Assembly: GCF_003402235.1 (NCBI RefSeq)
Contig: NZ_QEWO01000002.1
Coordinates: 434,001 to 498,000, forward strand
Origin: Parahaliea mediterranea
Lineage (GTDB): Bacteria > Pseudomonadota > Gammaproteobacteria > Pseudomonadales > Halieaceae
Length of the DNA stretch: 64,000 nt
Direction: 5' to 3'
The notes under the pieces were generated by a model that saw only the letters and a program-made list of their open reading frames with translations, was not told the DNA's origin and searched no databases. Shown one piece after another: positions 9,392 through 21,529 of this stretch. The position numbers were made by a program, and so were the translations under genes. Each line of letters opens with the position of its first letter. Position 1 is the stretch's first letter.

Positions 9392-10182
9392 GGCGTTTCC
9401 TCCTCGGCGGCGGCCGGTGCGGGCTCGGCTTGTACTTTGGCATCGCCTTCTGCACTCGCGTCTGCACTGTCTTGTGAACCGACCAGCGCCGGGCCGGCAA
9501 CCGCTGCGGCATCAATCGCCCGCGGCTCGGCGGGGTTCAGGCTGGCGATTTTCTGCTCCAGCGCTGCGAGCGGCGGCATCTGGGGGCTCTCACTGGCCAC
9601 CTGGCGAGCCAGCTCGTAGGCTGCCAGCGCTTCGTCCTTGCGCCCGGCGCCCAGCAGAATGTCGCCGCGCGCCATCGCGTAGCTCGCCGGGTAGCGGTTT
9701 TCGCCCTTCACCTCGAGCAGGGCCAGCGCTCCTTCGGTATCGCCCTTGGACGCCAGCACCCGGGCCAGCCGCTGCTGTGCCACCAGGGCGGTATCGCTGC
9801 CGCTGTCGGCCTCGGCCAGCACCCAGCGCAGCTCGCTCTCGGCGCTGTCCAGGTCGTCGTCCTGCACCGCCAGGCGCGCGCCCTGCAGCGCGGCAAAGCT
9901 GGCGTAGGCGGAGCCGCTGTAGTCGGTCTTGATCTCGGCAATCAGGCGCTCGGCCACGCCCTGCTGGGCCGGGTCCTGCTCGGCACCGGCCATCGCTTCC
10001 AGCAGCGCCTGGTACCGGTCGGAGGCGGCTTCGTTCTGGCCCTCGCGGTACTCCTGCCAGCCCTGCCAGCCAAAGGCACCCACCAGGGCCAGGGCAATGC
10101 CGGCCAGGGTGGAGCGGCCGTTCTCGTCCCACCAGCGCTTGAGGGCTTCTACCTGTTCGTCTTCGCTACGATAGTCTTCCAC
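9388..10182 (-). CDS. yfgM: YfgM-family tetratricopeptide membrane protein
   Basis: A 264-residue protein starting at GTG (EDYRSEDEQVEALKRWWDENG). It has one N-terminal membrane anchor (about residues 25-41) and a periplasmic TPR-like helical domain. YfgM is an ancillary subunit of the SecYEG translocon that hands substrates to periplasmic chaperones. The protein is longer than E. coli YfgM (206) because of an Ala/Glu/Pro-rich C-terminal tail after about residue 215. It lies between hisS and bamB as in other gammaproteobacteria and overlaps bamB by four bases. Confidence 0.9.
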   Translation of the reverse strand: MEDYRSEDEQVEALKRWWDENGRSTLAGIALALVGAFGWQGWQEYREGQNEAASDRYQALLEAMAGAEQDPAQQGVAERLIAEIKTDYSGSAYASFAALQGARLAVQDDDLDSAESELRWVLAEADSGSDTALVAQQRLARVLASKGDTEGALALLEVKGENRYPASYAMARGDILLGAGRKDEALAAYELARQVASESPQMPPLAALEQKIASLNPAEPRAIDAAAVAGPALVGSQDSADASAEGDAKVQAEPAPAAAEEETP

Positions 10183-10206
10183 GTCGTTTCCTTATTGCTT
10201 TGTTCG

Positions 10207-11478
10207 TTACACCAGCGCTGCGCGCAGGTAATCGGGCAAATCCTGCACTGCCACGGTCTGTTGAGCGCCTTCCTCGCGCAGGTTCTTCACCGCGCAGGTG
10301 CCGCCGGCAACCTCGTCCTCGCCCCAGATCAGGGCCAGGCGGGCGCCGCTCTTGTCGGCCTTTTTCATCTGGCTTTTAAAGCTGCCACCGCCGGTGTGCA
10401 GCACAATGCGCCGCTCGGGCAAGGCATCGCGCAGGGCCTCGGCGCGGGCCAGCGCCTCCAGCTCGGCGGCCTCGCCCACCGACACCACGTAGAGGTCCGC
10501 GTCCTGAGCCACCGGCTGCGCCGCCCCCATTTCAGACAGCAGCAGCACCAGACGTTCCACGCCCATGGCAAATCCAATGCCCGGGGTGGCTTTGCCGCCG
10601 AGCTGTGCCACCAGGCCGTCGTAGCGGCCGCCGGCGCACACGGTGCCCTGGGCGCCGAGGCGGTCGGTGACCCACTCGAACACGGTCTTGTTGTAGTAGT
10701 CCAGCCCGCGCACCAGCCGCGGGTTGATGCGATAGGACAGCCCCGCCGCATCCAGCAGGGCGCACAGGCGGGCAAAGTCGGCCCGGGATTCATCGTCCAG
10801 GTAATCCGCCAGCGAGGGCGCCCCGTCCAGCAAGGCCTGGGTGTCGGGGTTCTTGGAATCGAGAATGCGCAGGGGGTTGCTATCCAGGCGCCGCTGGCTG
10901 TCTTCGTCCAGCTGTTCGCGGCGTGCCTGCAGGTAATCCACCAGTGCGGCGCGGTAGGCGGCGCGGGCGGTGGAGCTGCCAATGGAGTTGAGCTCCAGAG
11001 TGACGGCATCGCTGATGCCGAGCTGGCGCCACAGGCGGGCCGACAGCAGGATCAGCTCGGCGTCGATGTCCGGGGTGGCAATGCCAAAGGCCTCGACGCC
11101 CACCTGGTGAAACTGGCGCTGGCGACCCTTCTGCGGGCGCTCGTAACGGAACATGGGGCCTGCATACCACAGGCGCTGGGGGGTGCTGAGCAGGCCCTGC
11201 TGGATCACCGCGCGCACGCAGCCGGCGGTGCCTTCCGGGCGCAGGGTCAGGCTTTCGTCGTTGCGGTCGTTGAAGGTGTACATTTCCTTCTCGACGATGT
11301 CGGTCACCTCGCCGATGGAACGCTTGAACAGTTCGGTGTGTTCAACGATGGGCAGGCGAATCTCGCCATAGCCGTAGCTGTGCAACAGGGCGCGCACCGT
11401 CCCTTCCAGGGACTGCCAATAGGGGGTTTCCTCCGGGAGAATGTCATTCATGCCCCGGATGGCGCGTAGTTTGGTCAC
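10207..11478 (-). CDS. hisS: Histidyl-tRNA synthetase
   Basis: A 423-residue class II aminoacyl-tRNA synthetase that charges tRNA-His. The N-terminus reads [16 protein letters not shown]. The motif 2 region contains [17 protein letters not shown], and the histidine-specific segments are [13 protein letters not shown] and [13 protein letters not shown]. The motif 3 region is [12 protein letters not shown]. The C-terminal anticodon-binding domain follows. The start is GTG at 11478. Length and order (ispG-hisS-yfgM-bamB) are standard. Confidence 0.96.
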   Translation of the reverse strand: MTKLRAIRGMNDILPEETPYWQSLEGTVRALLHSYGYGEIRLPIVEHTELFKRSIGEVTDIVEKEMYTFNDRNDESLTLRPEGTAGCVRAVIQQGLLSTPQRLWYAGPMFRYERPQKGRQRQFHQVGVEAFGIATPDIDAELILLSARLWRQLGISDAVTLELNSIGSSTARAAYRAALVDYLQARREQLDEDSQRRLDSNPLRILDSKNPDTQALLDGAPSLADYLDDESRADFARLCALLDAAGLSYRINPRLVRGLDYYNKTVFEWVTDRLGAQGTVCAGGRYDGLVAQLGGKATPGIGFAMGVERLVLLLSEMGAAQPVAQDADLYVVSVGEAAELEALARAEALRDALPERRIVLHTGGGSFKSQMKKADKSGARLALIWGEDEVAGGTCAVKNLREEGAQQTVAVQDLPDYLRAALV

Positions 11479-11504
11479 CGTGTCTCCAGATCGATGGCAG
11501 CGCC

Positions 11505-12635
11505 TCAGGCGCTGGACTTGAGAATGAGTTGTGCCTCCTGCCGGGCGCGCTCCGCTTCGAGGTCGGCGGCGCGCTGGCGGATCACCTGTTCCAGGTGATC
11601 GATAAAGGACTCGTTGCTGACCTTGTGGTCGGGCTCGCCGTTCACGTAGATCAGGTTGCTGGGGGTGGCGCCGGTCAGGCCCACGTCGGCCTCCCGGGCT
11701 TCGCCGGGGCCGTTGACGATGCAGCCGATCACGGCCACATCCATCGGTGTGCGAATGTCTTCCAGGCGCTGCTCCAGCGTGTTCATGGTGCCGATCACGT
11801 CAAAGTTCTGGCGCGAGCAGGAGGGGCAGGCGATGAAGTTGATGCCGTTGGCGCGCAGCTTGAGGCTCTTTAGGATCTCAAAGCCCACCTTCACCTCCTC
11901 CACCGGGTCTGCCGCCAGGGAGATGCGGATGGTGTCGCCGATGCCATCCATCAGCAGCATGCCAAGGCCCACCGCGGACTTCACCGTTCCGCCGCGCAGG
12001 CCACCGGCCTCGGTGATGCCCAGGTGCAGGGGCTGCTCGATCTGTTTCGCCAGCAGGCGGTAGGCCTCCACCGCCATGAACACTTCCGAGGCCTTCACAC
12101 TGACCTTGAAGTCGTAGTAGTTGTGCTTGTCGAGGATGTCCACATGGCGCATGGCGGACTCCACCAGCGCCTCGGCGGTGGGTTCGCCGTACTTGCGCTG
12201 CAGGTCTTTGCCGAGGGAGCCGGCGTTGACGCCAATACGGATCGGGATGCCCTTGTCGCGGGCCGAGTGAATCACCTCGCGCACCTTGTCGTCGCGGCCG
12301 ATGTTGCCGGGGTTGATGCGCAGGCAGTCCACCCCGTATTCCGCCACTTTGAGGGCAATGCGGTGGTCGAAGTGGATGTCTGCCACCAGCGGCACGTCCA
12401 CCTGGGCGCGAATGGCGCGAAAGGCCTCGGCGGCCTCCATGCTCGGCACCGACACGCGCACGATATCCGCGCCGGCATCGGCAATGGCCTGCACCTGGGC
12501 CACGGTGGCCGCCACGTCGCAGGTTTCCGTGTTGGTCATGCTCTGCACGCTGATGGGCGCGTCGCCGCCCACGGCCACCTTGCCCACGTGGATCTGTCGG
12601 CTCACCCGGCGTTTGATCGGGGATGCTGTTTTCAT
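11505..12635 (-). CDS. ispG: 4-hydroxy-3-methylbut-2-enyl diphosphate synthase
   Basis: IspG (GcpE) carries out the penultimate step of the MEP isoprenoid pathway, reducing methylerythritol cyclodiphosphate to HMBPP with a [4Fe-4S] cluster. Seen here: [15 protein letters not shown] near the N-terminus, the cluster cysteines in ACPSCSRQ and [10 protein letters not shown] near the C-terminus, and a 376-residue length like the family. The ATG at 12635 overlaps the TGA of rodZ (ATGA) and begins [10 protein letters not shown], as expected. The frame is open upstream inside rodZ, but that extension is not conserved. Confidence 0.95.
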   Translation of the reverse strand: MKTASPIKRRVSRQIHVGKVAVGGDAPISVQSMTNTETCDVAATVAQVQAIADAGADIVRVSVPSMEAAEAFRAIRAQVDVPLVADIHFDHRIALKVAEYGVDCLRINPGNIGRDDKVREVIHSARDKGIPIRIGVNAGSLGKDLQRKYGEPTAEALVESAMRHVDILDKHNYYDFKVSVKASEVFMAVEAYRLLAKQIEQPLHLGITEAGGLRGGTVKSAVGLGMLLMDGIGDTIRISLAADPVEEVKVGFEILKSLKLRANGINFIACPSCSRQNFDVIGTMNTLEQRLEDIRTPMDVAVIGCIVNGPGEAREADVGLTGATPSNLIYVNGEPDHKVSNESFIDHLEQVIRQRAADLEAERARQEAQLILKSSA

Positions 12636-13069
12636 ACCTTCACCGTATTTACCCAGTCCAGGGCCACAACGGACTGCGTTGCGCTGCCCCGCCACCACCA
12701 CAAGCCGGCCACCAGCATTGCCAGCAGCACAATGCCCACGGCGATCTGCAGCAGTTGAGTGTGCCGCGCACTGCGCGCGGGTGCCACCCGGCGCACCGGG
12801 CCCGGCCCCGCCAGTTCGCCGGCCACCTCATCAAAGGCCGCCATCAAGGGGCCCTCGGGCACCTCCAGCAGCTTGCCATAGGCGCGCACGTAGCCGCGGG
12901 CAAAGGTCGGCCGGCGCAGGGCGGCGTAGTCGTCGCGCTCGATAATGCCCACGTAACAGGGCAGCCAGTTCATGCGCCGCGTGACCTCTTCCGGGCTCAG
13001 CTTGCGGGCTTCCCGGGCACGCCGCAACATGGCGCCAGGCGACGCCACTGCCGTATCGACCTCAGCCAC
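12632..13069 (-). CDS. rodZ: Short RodZ-like protein: HTH plus one membrane segment
   Basis: The position between pilW and ispG and the N-terminal helix-turn-helix (about residues 12-70, with [19 protein letters not shown] and [12 protein letters not shown]) identify RodZ, which links MreB filaments to the elongasome. One transmembrane helix is seen at about 106-126. The protein ends at residue 145. E. coli RodZ has 337 residues and a large periplasmic DUF4115 domain, which is missing. The GTG start overlaps the pilW stop by eight bases, and the stop overlaps the ispG start. The reading frame is intact with no sign of a frameshift, so the short form is probably real. Confidence 0.85.
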   Translation of the reverse strand: MAEVDTAVASPGAMLRRAREARKLSPEEVTRRMNWLPCYVGIIERDDYAALRRPTFARGYVRAYGKLLEVPEGPLMAAFDEVAGELAGPGPVRRVAPARSARHTQLLQIAVGIVLLAMLVAGLWWWRGSATQSVVALDWVNTVKV

Positions 13070-13850
13070 CGCCCTGGGTCCGCTGGTAGGCCTTGAATTC
13101 CGGCGATTGGGGATACAGGTTGCGCAGGGCCATGGAGTAGCTGCCCTCAGCGTTCAGGTCGCCCCGGGCCTGGGCCAGCCGCACACCCAGCCACAGGCCG
13201 CGCGCGGATTGCTGCCTCACCGCGGCGCGATAGATGCCGTAGTGGGTTTCGGCGGCGTCGATGTCGCCGTCGCGAAAGCGCAGCTCCGCCAGTTCCAGGC
13301 GGGCCACGCGGTTGGCGCCGTCCATGGTCAGCGCCCGCTCAAAGGCCTCGCCGGCGCCGGCGCTGTCATCCAGCTGCAAACGGCACAAGCCCAGGTTCAC
13401 AAAGGCCTTGGGGCGGGCGTTGTAGAGGGAATCCTTGACCACCACTTCAAGCTGGTCCTCCGCCTCCTGGTAGCGCTGCTGGCCATAGAGGAAGGCGGCG
13501 TAATTGTTGCGGGCGCGGGAGAACTTGCGATCAATGCGGATCGCCTTCTCGAAGTTTTCCTCGGCCAGGTCGGTCTCGCCGGTGCTCTGGTAGACCAGGG
13601 CAAAGGCCTCGTAGACCTCGGCGTTGTTCGGGTCAATCTTGGACGCCTGCTTGAGGTTGCGCTTGGCGTTGTCCCAGTCGCCCTCGCCAATGTACTGGCG
13701 CGCCAGCTCCACCCGCTGCTTCAGGGCCTTTTCGGGGGCGGGCGGGTCGGTAAACACCGTCTCGGACTGGGTGACACAGCCGGCCAGCGCCAGCAGCAGC
13801 GCCACGCTGCCCAACAGCGTGCCAGCCCGGAAATTAATGGACACCGCCAA
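13062..13850 (-). CDS. pilW: Type IV pilus biogenesis lipoprotein PilW/PilF
   Basis: A 262-residue lipoprotein with lipobox LALAGC (Cys25) and several TPR repeats (for example ARQYIGEGDWDNAKRNLKQA and NAEVYEAFALVYQSTGE). PilF/PilW is the pilotin that helps assemble the PilQ secretin of type IV pili. The start is uncertain: TTG at 13850 with GGGG eight bases upstream, or GTG at 13844. It follows rlmN by a few bases and overlaps rodZ, the standard arrangement. Confidence 0.92.
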   Translation of the reverse strand: MAVSINFRAGTLLGSVALLLALAGCVTQSETVFTDPPAPEKALKQRVELARQYIGEGDWDNAKRNLKQASKIDPNNAEVYEAFALVYQSTGETDLAEENFEKAIRIDRKFSRARNNYAAFLYGQQRYQEAEDQLEVVVKDSLYNARPKAFVNLGLCRLQLDDSAGAGEAFERALTMDGANRVARLELAELRFRDGDIDAAETHYGIYRAAVRQQSARGLWLGVRLAQARGDLNAEGSYSMALRNLYPQSPEFKAYQRTQGGG

Positions 13851-13855
13851 ATCAG

Positions 13856-15043
13856 TTACCCCGCCTCTGTCACCTGGTTCTGCTCCGCCGCGTTGCGATA
13901 GCGCTCGCTGCGACGGGTGCGATCCACCACCTGGCCCACCAACTGGCCGCAGGCAGCGTCGATGTCGTCGCCCCGGGTGGTGCGAACGGTGACAATATAT
14001 CCCGCATCCACCAGCACTTGCCAGAACCGCGACACCGCGTTGCCGCTGGGGCGCCGGTAGGGGGACTGGGGGAAGGGGTTGAAGGGGATCAGGTTGATCT
14101 TGCAGGGGAAGTCCGCCAGCAGCGCCGCCAGTTCGCGGGCGTGTTCGGGCTGGTCGTTGACCCCGGCAATCAGGGTGTACTCCACCGTCACCACGCGCTT
14201 GGTATCGCGCTGGGCGTCGATGTAGTTGCGGCTGCTTTCAAGCAGGCGCGCAATGGGGTACTTGCGGTTGATCGGCACCAGTTCGTTGCGCAGGGCATCG
14301 TTGGGTGCGTGCAGGGAGATGGCGAGGGAGGCCTCGCTCACCTCGGCCAGTTTGTCCAGGGCCGGCACCACGCCAGAGGTGCTCAGGGTCACCCGGCGCT
14401 TGGAAATGCCGTAGGCGAGGTCCTCCATCATCAGGTTCATGGCGGACACCACATTGTCGAAGTTGAGCAGGGGCTCGCCCATGCCCATCATCACCACGTT
14501 GGTCACCACCCGCCCCTTGCCGGACTGGAAGGCGTCGTAGGACTGGATGGCCAGCCACACCTGGCCGATGATTTCCGCCGCGCTCAGGTCTTTCATAAAG
14601 CCCTGCTTGCCGGTGGAGCAGAAGGAACAGTCCAGGCTGCAACCCACCTGGGAAGACACACAGAGGGTTGCGCGCTCGCGATCCGGGATCAGCACCGCCT
14701 CCACCAGGCCGCCGCCGTCCACGCGAATGGCCCACTTGCGGGTGCCGTCGGCGGAGTCGTGCTGGCTGACAATTTCTGGCGGGCGCACTTCGGCGATGCG
14801 CGCGAGCTTCTCGCGCAGGGCCTTGCCGAGATTGGACATCTCGGCAATATCAATCACACCGGCATGGTGAATCCACTTCAGCACCTGCTGGGCGCGGAAC
14901 TTCTTCTCCCCGATATCGAGGAAAAACTGCTCCATCTGCGCCCGGGTCATGCCGAGCAGGTTAACCTTCTCGGGCGTGGCGCTGGTGGCGATAGTGGTGC
15001 TGGTGACGATAGTGGTGCTGGCGGCGATAGTGGCTGTGTTCAT
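13856..15043 (-). CDS. rlmN: 23S rRNA/tRNA adenine-C2 methyltransferase RlmN
   Basis: A radical SAM methyltransferase acting on A2503 of 23S rRNA and A37 of some tRNAs. The SAM cluster motif CxxxCxxC is Cys135, Cys139 and Cys142 ([14 protein letters not shown]). The second catalytic cysteine lies in [12 protein letters not shown] near the C-terminus. The conserved N-terminal region starts at [11 protein letters not shown]. The preceding 25 residues are an unusual Thr/Ile/Ala/Ser stretch encoded by an 18-base tandem repeat (14981-15034). If translation starts at ATG 15043 this is an unstructured tail. Confidence 0.95.
   Translation of the reverse strand: MNTATIAASTTIVTSTTIATSATPEKVNLLGMTRAQMEQFFLDIGEKKFRAQQVLKWIHHAGVIDIAEMSNLGKALREKLARIAEVRPPEIVSQHDSADGTRKWAIRVDGGGLVEAVLIPDRERATLCVSSQVGCSLDCSFCSTGKQGFMKDLSAAEIIGQVWLAIQSYDAFQSGKGRVVTNVVMMGMGEPLLNFDNVVSAMNLMMEDLAYGISKRRVTLSTSGVVPALDKLAEVSEASLAISLHAPNDALRNELVPINRKYPIARLLESSRNYIDAQRDTKRVVTVEYTLIAGVNDQPEHARELAALLADFPCKINLIPFNPFPQSPYRRPSGNAVSRFWQVLVDAGYIVTVRTTRGDDIDAACGQLVGQVVDRTRRSERYRNAAEQNQVTEAG
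14981..15034 (-). repeat. Three tandem 18-bp repeats in the 5' end of rlmN
   Basis: Three 18-base units at 14981-14998, 14999-15016 and 15017-15034 differ at only a few positions (plus-strand consensus GCTGGTGRCGATAGTGGT). They are in frame and encode the hexapeptides TTIATS, TTIVTS and ATIAAS. Unit number could vary without shifting the rlmN frame. Confidence 0.85.
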
Positions 15044-15075
15044 GCCGGTGGCCCTGTCGTTGATCTGGCGCGGGA

Positions 15076-15504
15076 TCAGCCGCGCTCGCAGATCTCGCTG
15101 GCAGCGAAGAAGTAGGCAATTTCGCGCTCGGCGGAGGCCGGGGAGTCAGAGCCGTGTACTGCGTTGGCGTCGATGGACTGGGCAAAATCGGCGCGGATGG
15201 TGCCGGCCTCGGCTTCCTGGGGGTTGGTGGCGCCCATCAGCTCGCGGTTTTTGGCGATGGCGTTCTCGCCTTCCAGCACCTGCACCACAACCGGGCCGGA
15301 GGTCATAAAGCCCACCAGGTCGGCAAAGAAGGGGCGCTCGCGGTGCTCGGCGTAGAAACCGCCGGCCACATCGTCAGACAGACGCAGCATTTTGGCGGCC
15401 ACAATCTTGAGGCCGGCCTCTTCAAAGCGGGAATAGATTTTGCCAATGACGTTCTTGCCCACGGCGTCGGGTTTAACGATGGAAAGGGTGCGTTCTACGG
15501 CCAT
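15076..15504 (-). CDS. ndk: Nucleoside diphosphate kinase
   Basis: A 142-residue Ndk that transfers the gamma-phosphate of ATP to other nucleoside diphosphates through a phosphohistidine. The active His117 lies in NAVHGSDSP, and the N-terminus [18 protein letters not shown] is typical. I take the ATG at 15504 because GGAGA lies upstream and the family starts there, although the frame is open 25 codons further. It is followed by rlmN after 32 bases. In most relatives the isc operon lies upstream; here only iscS remains. Confidence 0.96.
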   Translation of the reverse strand: MAVERTLSIVKPDAVGKNVIGKIYSRFEEAGLKIVAAKMLRLSDDVAGGFYAEHRERPFFADLVGFMTSGPVVVQVLEGENAIAKNRELMGATNPQEAEAGTIRADFAQSIDANAVHGSDSPASAEREIAYFFAASEICERG

Positions 15505-15662
15505 GAAACTGTCTCCAGATCGGTTGTGCGGGGATAGGTTGAAAAAGCGCGCGCAATTATACGGATTTTGGCCCCGCATTTCATCCGCCGGGCCAGCGCG
15601 AAGACGGTTTATTTTGCCGCCAAATCAGCAGCTTAGGCGCGGCTCCTGGAAAAGCGGAAATT

Positions 15663-16814
15663 TCACGTCCCGCGCAGGCGCGAAACCGCCGCCACCACCT
15701 CGGCGGCGGCCTGCTGTGCCTCCTCACTGGTGGTGAAGCGGCCAAAGCTGAAACGCAGGGAAGCGTGGGCAAGCGACTCCGGCAAACCCAGGGCCCGCAG
15801 CACATAGGACGGCTCCACACTGGCGGAAGTGCAGGCGCTGCCGCTGGATACCGCAAGGCCCGTGAGGGCCATCAGCAGCGACTCCCCCTCCACCCCGTCG
15901 AAGGCCAGGTTGAGGGCGCCGGGCAGGCCCGTGGCCGGGTCGCCATTCACGCTCACCCCCGGCAGTGCCTGCACCGCCGCCAGAAAGCCGTCGCGCAGCC
16001 CCACCAGGCGGCGGGCCTCGTCGGGCATTGCCTGGCGGGCAAGCCTGGCAGCCTCGCCCATGCCCACAATCTGGTGGGTGGCCAGGGTGCCCGAGCGCAT
16101 GCCGCGCTCGTGGCCGCCGCCGTGAATCTGGGCTTCCAGGCGCAGTGGCGGATGGCGCCGCACATACAGCGCCCCCATGCCCTTGGGGCCGTAGAATTTG
16201 TGGGCCGACAGGGACATCAGATCCACCTGCATGGCCTGCACATCGATGGGCAGCTTGCCGGCGCTCTGGGCGGCATCGACGTGCAGCAGCACCCCCGCCT
16301 CCCGGCACAGGGCGCCAATGGCAGCAATGTCGTTCACCGCCCCGACCTCGTTGTTGGCGTGCATCAGGCTGACCAGCACGGTATCGGCGCGCAGGGCCGC
16401 CGCCACCGCGGCGGGCTCGATGATGCCGGTAGCGGTTGGCGCAAGATAGGTGACCTCCCAGCCCTCGCCCTCCAGGTAGGCGCAAGTATCCAGCACCGCC
16501 TTGTGCTCGATGGCGGAGGTGACAATATGCCGGCCGCGCTCGCGGTAAAAACGCGCCGCGCCCTTGATGGCGAGGTTATCCGCCTCGGTGGCGCCGGAGG
16601 TCCACACAATCTCGCGCGGGTCGGCGCCGAGCAGGTCCGCCACTTCCCGGCGGGCCTCCTCCACTGCGGCCTCGGCGCGCCAGCCAATCCGGTGGGAGCG
16701 CGAGGCCGGGTTGCCGTAGTTGCCCTCCATGGTCAGGCATTCGCCCATTTTTTGCGCCACGCGCGGGTCCACCGGGGTGGTGGCGAGGTAGTCCAGGTAA
16801 ATCGGCGCGGCCAT
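15663..16814 (-). CDS. iscS: Cysteine desulfurase IscS-like, C-terminally short
   Basis: A PLP enzyme that converts cysteine to alanine and passes persulfide sulfur to acceptors. The family pattern is clear: [14 protein letters not shown] at the N-terminus, the PLP lysine in [11 protein letters not shown], and the persulfide cysteine in [21 protein letters not shown]. The protein stops soon after GRFTTSEE, about 20 residues before the end of E. coli IscS (404), so the tail used in IscU docking is absent. ATG 16814 has GGAGG seven bases upstream; GTG 16817 is the alternative. It overlaps trmJ. iscR, iscU, hscBA and fdx are not present on either side. Confidence 0.9.
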   Translation of the reverse strand: MAAPIYLDYLATTPVDPRVAQKMGECLTMEGNYGNPASRSHRIGWRAEAAVEEARREVADLLGADPREIVWTSGATEADNLAIKGAARFYRERGRHIVTSAIEHKAVLDTCAYLEGEGWEVTYLAPTATGIIEPAAVAAALRADTVLVSLMHANNEVGAVNDIAAIGALCREAGVLLHVDAAQSAGKLPIDVQAMQVDLMSLSAHKFYGPKGMGALYVRRHPPLRLEAQIHGGGHERGMRSGTLATHQIVGMGEAARLARQAMPDEARRLVGLRDGFLAAVQALPGVSVNGDPATGLPGALNLAFDGVEGESLLMALTGLAVSSGSACTSASVEPSYVLRALGLPESLAHASLRFSFGRFTTSEEAQQAAAEVVAAVSRLRGT

Positions 16815-17587
16815 CACACCACCTCCCCGTCACCGCGCCCGGCGGCGGGCCGGCCATCGCGGGGCAGGAATTTCTGGGTTTCGGTAAGAATACCGCGCAG
16901 GATGTTCAGCTCCATCTCGTCCAGGCGCACCCGGCTGTACAGCCGGCGCAGGCGGGTCATCAGCTGGCGCGGGGCCGCCGGGTCCAGAAAGCCCAACGCC
17001 ATCAGTGTTTCCTCCAGGTGCGCGTAAAAGCGCTCCATGTTCTCGCGGGTGGCAAAGGGTGTATCCCATTCGGCATCCTGGCTGGATGGCAGGCGGTCGG
17101 CGTCCAGCAGCATGCGCAGTTCGTAGCACACCACCTGCACCGCCATGGCCAGGTTCAGGGAACTGTAATCCGCCGAGGTGGGAATGTTCAGGTGCAGGTT
17201 GCAGCGGCGCAGTTCGTCGTTGGTCAGCCCGCGGTCTTCGCGGCCAAACAGCACTGCCACCTGCTCGCTGGCGGAGGCATCAAGCATGCGCGCTGCGCAG
17301 GCCCGTGGGTCCAGCAGCGGCCAGGGAATGTTGCGGCTGCGGGCACTGGTGCCCACCACAAACTGGCAGTCGGCAATAGCCTCGTCAAGGGTCGCGGTTA
17401 CCACCGCGCGCTCCAGCACATCGCCGGCGGTGGCGGCCCGCCAGGTGGCCTGCTCGTCGGGGTACTGCCGTGGCTCCACCAGGTAGAGCCGCGACAGGCC
17501 CATGTTTTTCATCGCCCGGGCCACGCCGCCGATGTTGCCAGGGTGGGAGGTGTTGACCAGAACGATGCGGATATTGTCGAGATTCAT
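16814..17587 (-). CDS. trmJ: tRNA Cm32/Um32 methyltransferase TrmJ
   Basis: A 257-residue SPOUT-class methyltransferase that 2'-O-methylates nucleotide 32 of tRNAs. The N-terminus [26 protein letters not shown] and the motifs [15 protein letters not shown] and [14 protein letters not shown] are diagnostic of the family. It is divergent from suhB, as in E. coli and Pseudomonas. Its stop overlaps the iscS start, so the two are translationally coupled. Confidence 0.94.
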   Translation of the reverse strand: MNLDNIRIVLVNTSHPGNIGGVARAMKNMGLSRLYLVEPRQYPDEQATWRAATAGDVLERAVVTATLDEAIADCQFVVGTSARSRNIPWPLLDPRACAARMLDASASEQVAVLFGREDRGLTNDELRRCNLHLNIPTSADYSSLNLAMAVQVVCYELRMLLDADRLPSSQDAEWDTPFATRENMERFYAHLEETLMALGFLDPAAPRQLMTRLRRLYSRVRLDEMELNILRGILTETQKFLPRDGRPAAGRGDGEVV

Positions 17588-17633
17588 GGGATTTCAGGGG
17601 CGCCAAATAGCCCACCAGTGTAGCAGATTTACC

Positions 17634-17664
17634 CTGTAATCAGGCAGCGGTTGGCTGCTATAAT
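17634..17664 (+). promoter_or_regulatory. Extended -10 promoter for suhB
   Basis: TGCTATAAT at 17656-17664 is a perfect -10 with the TGn extension. It lies about 35 bases before the suhB ATG in the trmJ/suhB divergent gap. A possible weak -35 (CTGTAA, 17634-17639) is at long spacing; an extended -10 does not need a strong one. Confidence 0.6.
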
Positions 17665-17699
17665 CCGCGCCCCACAAACCTCACCCGGATACTCACACT

Positions 17700-18494
17700 A
17701 TGGAACCGATGGTCAACATCGCGCTGCGTGCCGCCCGCAAAGCCGGCGAACAGATTGTGCGCGCCTCCGATGATCTCGATCGCATCGAGGTGGCGACGAA
17801 GGGTCGCAATGATTTCGTGTCCGAGGTGGACCGCGCCGCCGAGCGCGAAATTGTCTACCAGCTGAAAAAAGCCTATCCCGACCACGCCTTTCTGGGCGAG
17901 GAAGGCGGCCTGCAGGGTGACGAGAACGCCGAGTACCGCTGGGTGATTGACCCGCTGGACGGCACCACCAACTTCCTCCGCGGCATTCCGCACTACGCGG
18001 TATCCATCGCCTGCCTTTACAAGGGCAAGGTGGAACACGCGGTGATTGTCGACCCGGTGCGCCGCGAAGAATTCACCGCCTCCCGCGGGCGCGGCGCGGC
18101 CCTGAACGGCCGCCGCATCCGGGTCAGCGAACGCCACACCCTGGATGGCGCCCTGTTGGGCACCGGCATTCCCTTTCGCAACCACTGCGACGACGTTCTA
18201 ACGCCCTACGCCAAATCCATCGAAGTGCTGGCCGGCCAGTGCGCCGGCATCCGCCGCGCTGGCGCCGCGTCGCTGGACCTGGCCTATGTGGCCGCCGGGC
18301 GCCTGGATGCCTTCTGGGAAAAGGGCCTGTCCATCTGGGATATCGCCGCCGGCGCCCTGCTGGTGCGCGAGGCGGGCGGCCTGATCTCCGACTTCAGCGG
18401 CGCCGACAAGCACCTGGAGAACGGCGACGTGGTGTGCGGCAACCCGAAGTGCTTCAAGGCCGTGCTGCAGGCCACCCGGCCGCTGCTGGGCTGA
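17700..18494 (+). CDS. suhB: Inositol-1-monophosphatase SuhB
   Basis: A 264-residue member of the IMPase family. The Mg-binding and catalytic motifs are present: GEEGG, WVIDPLDGTTNF (both in the first half) and SIWDIAAGALLVREAGG near the C-terminus. SuhB dephosphorylates inositol monophosphates in vitro, and in E. coli it also acts in rRNA antitermination complexes. The gene is single and divergent from trmJ, with its own extended -10 promoter and a strong terminator downstream. Confidence 0.94.
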   Translation: MEPMVNIALRAARKAGEQIVRASDDLDRIEVATKGRNDFVSEVDRAAEREIVYQLKKAYPDHAFLGEEGGLQGDENAEYRWVIDPLDGTTNFLRGIPHYAVSIACLYKGKVEHAVIVDPVRREEFTASRGRGAALNGRRIRVSERHTLDGALLGTGIPFRNHCDDVLTPYAKSIEVLAGQCAGIRRAGAASLDLAYVAAGRLDAFWEKGLSIWDIAAGALLVREAGGLISDFSGADKHLENGDVVCGNPKCFKAVLQATRPLLG

Positions 18495-18560
18495 TTGCGA
18501 ACTCACCCCGCAAAGCAGCGGGGTTGGGCATAAAAAGCTGGACACAAAAAAGCCAGACAC

Positions 18561-18589
18561 AAAAAAAGCGCCACAACGGCGCTTTTTTT
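18561..18589. terminator. Bidirectional terminator between suhB and secDF
   Basis: The stem GCGCC/GGCGC with loop ACAAC is flanked by seven A on the left (18561-18567) and seven T on the right (18583-18589). It therefore terminates plus-strand suhB transcripts and minus-strand secDF transcripts equally well. The genes converge here. Confidence 0.9.
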
Positions 18590-18646
18590 GTGCTTTCTTC
18601 AGGGTGCCTTGCTACCGGCACACTGGCACCAACACCAGGCAGCCCC

Positions 18647-19557
18647 TCAGGGCGTGAGATCCTCCTGCTCGGCGCCTTCCTTCACTGGAATCATCAGGTC
18701 TTCCTTGCTCACCCCCAGCGTTACCAGCAGGTTGGAGGCAACAAAGATGGATGAGTAGGTACCGATGCCAATACCCACAATCAGGGCAATGGCGAAGGCG
18801 TTGATCATCTCGCCGCCAAACAGGGCCAGCGCGATCAGCACCAGCAAGGTGGTAAAGGAGGTCACCAGGGTGCGGCCCAGGGTTTCGGTGAGGGAGATGT
18901 TGATGATCTCAACCGAATCCGAGCGGCGCAGTTTGCGGAAGTTCTCGCGGATGCGGTCGAACACCACGATGGTGTCGTTGAGGGAGTAACCGATCACCGC
19001 CAGCAGTGCCGCCAGCACGGTGAGGTCGAACTCCATGCCGCTGATGGAGAAGAAGCCCAGGGTAATCACCACGTCGTGCATCAGGGCCAGCACGGCCCCG
19101 GCGGCAAACTTGAACTGGAAGCGGAAGGCGATGTAGAGCATCACCAACCCCAGGGCCAGCAGCATGGCCAGGCCGCCCTGCTCGCGCAATTCGTCGCCCA
19201 CCTGGGGCCCGACAAACTCGGTGCGGCGCAGCTCCACCGCACCTTCGTAGTTGTCCTGCAGCAGCTGGACTACGGCGTTGCCCTCGTCATCGCCATGCCC
19301 CTGGGGCAGGCGAATCAGCACGTCCCGGTCGGTGCCGAAACTCACCACCACGGCGCCGGCGTAGCCGTTGCTCTCCAGCGTGCTGCGCACGGCGTTGAGG
19401 TCGGCGGTGTCGGAGTACACCACCTCCACCAGGGTGCCGCCGGTAAAGTCCAGGCCCCAGTTGAGCTGGCGCGTGAACAGGGAGGCGATGGCCGCAATCA
19501 GCAGCAGCGCCGAGAACACAATGGCCAGCTTGCGCAGGCCCATGAAGTTAACGATTT

Positions 19558-19561
<4 letters not shown>
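18647..19561 (-). CDS. secF: Protein translocase subunit SecF
   Basis: A 304-residue inner-membrane protein with the six-helix SecF layout. Helix 1 is followed by a periplasmic loop with LDFTGGTLVEV, then by the helical core containing YIAFRFQFKFAAGAVLALMHDV and IGYSLNDTIVVFDRIREN. SecDF uses the proton gradient to pull exported proteins across the membrane. The start overlaps the secD stop by four bases (ATGA). Length is close to E. coli SecF (323). Confidence 0.96.
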
Positions 19562-21441
<1,880 letters not shown>

Positions 21442-21529
21442 AGAGTCGCTCTGGCAGGAATCAGGAGGGGTCTTGCAAACACGGCCGTCGAACCTGGTAT
21501 ACCCGGTCGGCGCCAAGAAAACGCGTCAT

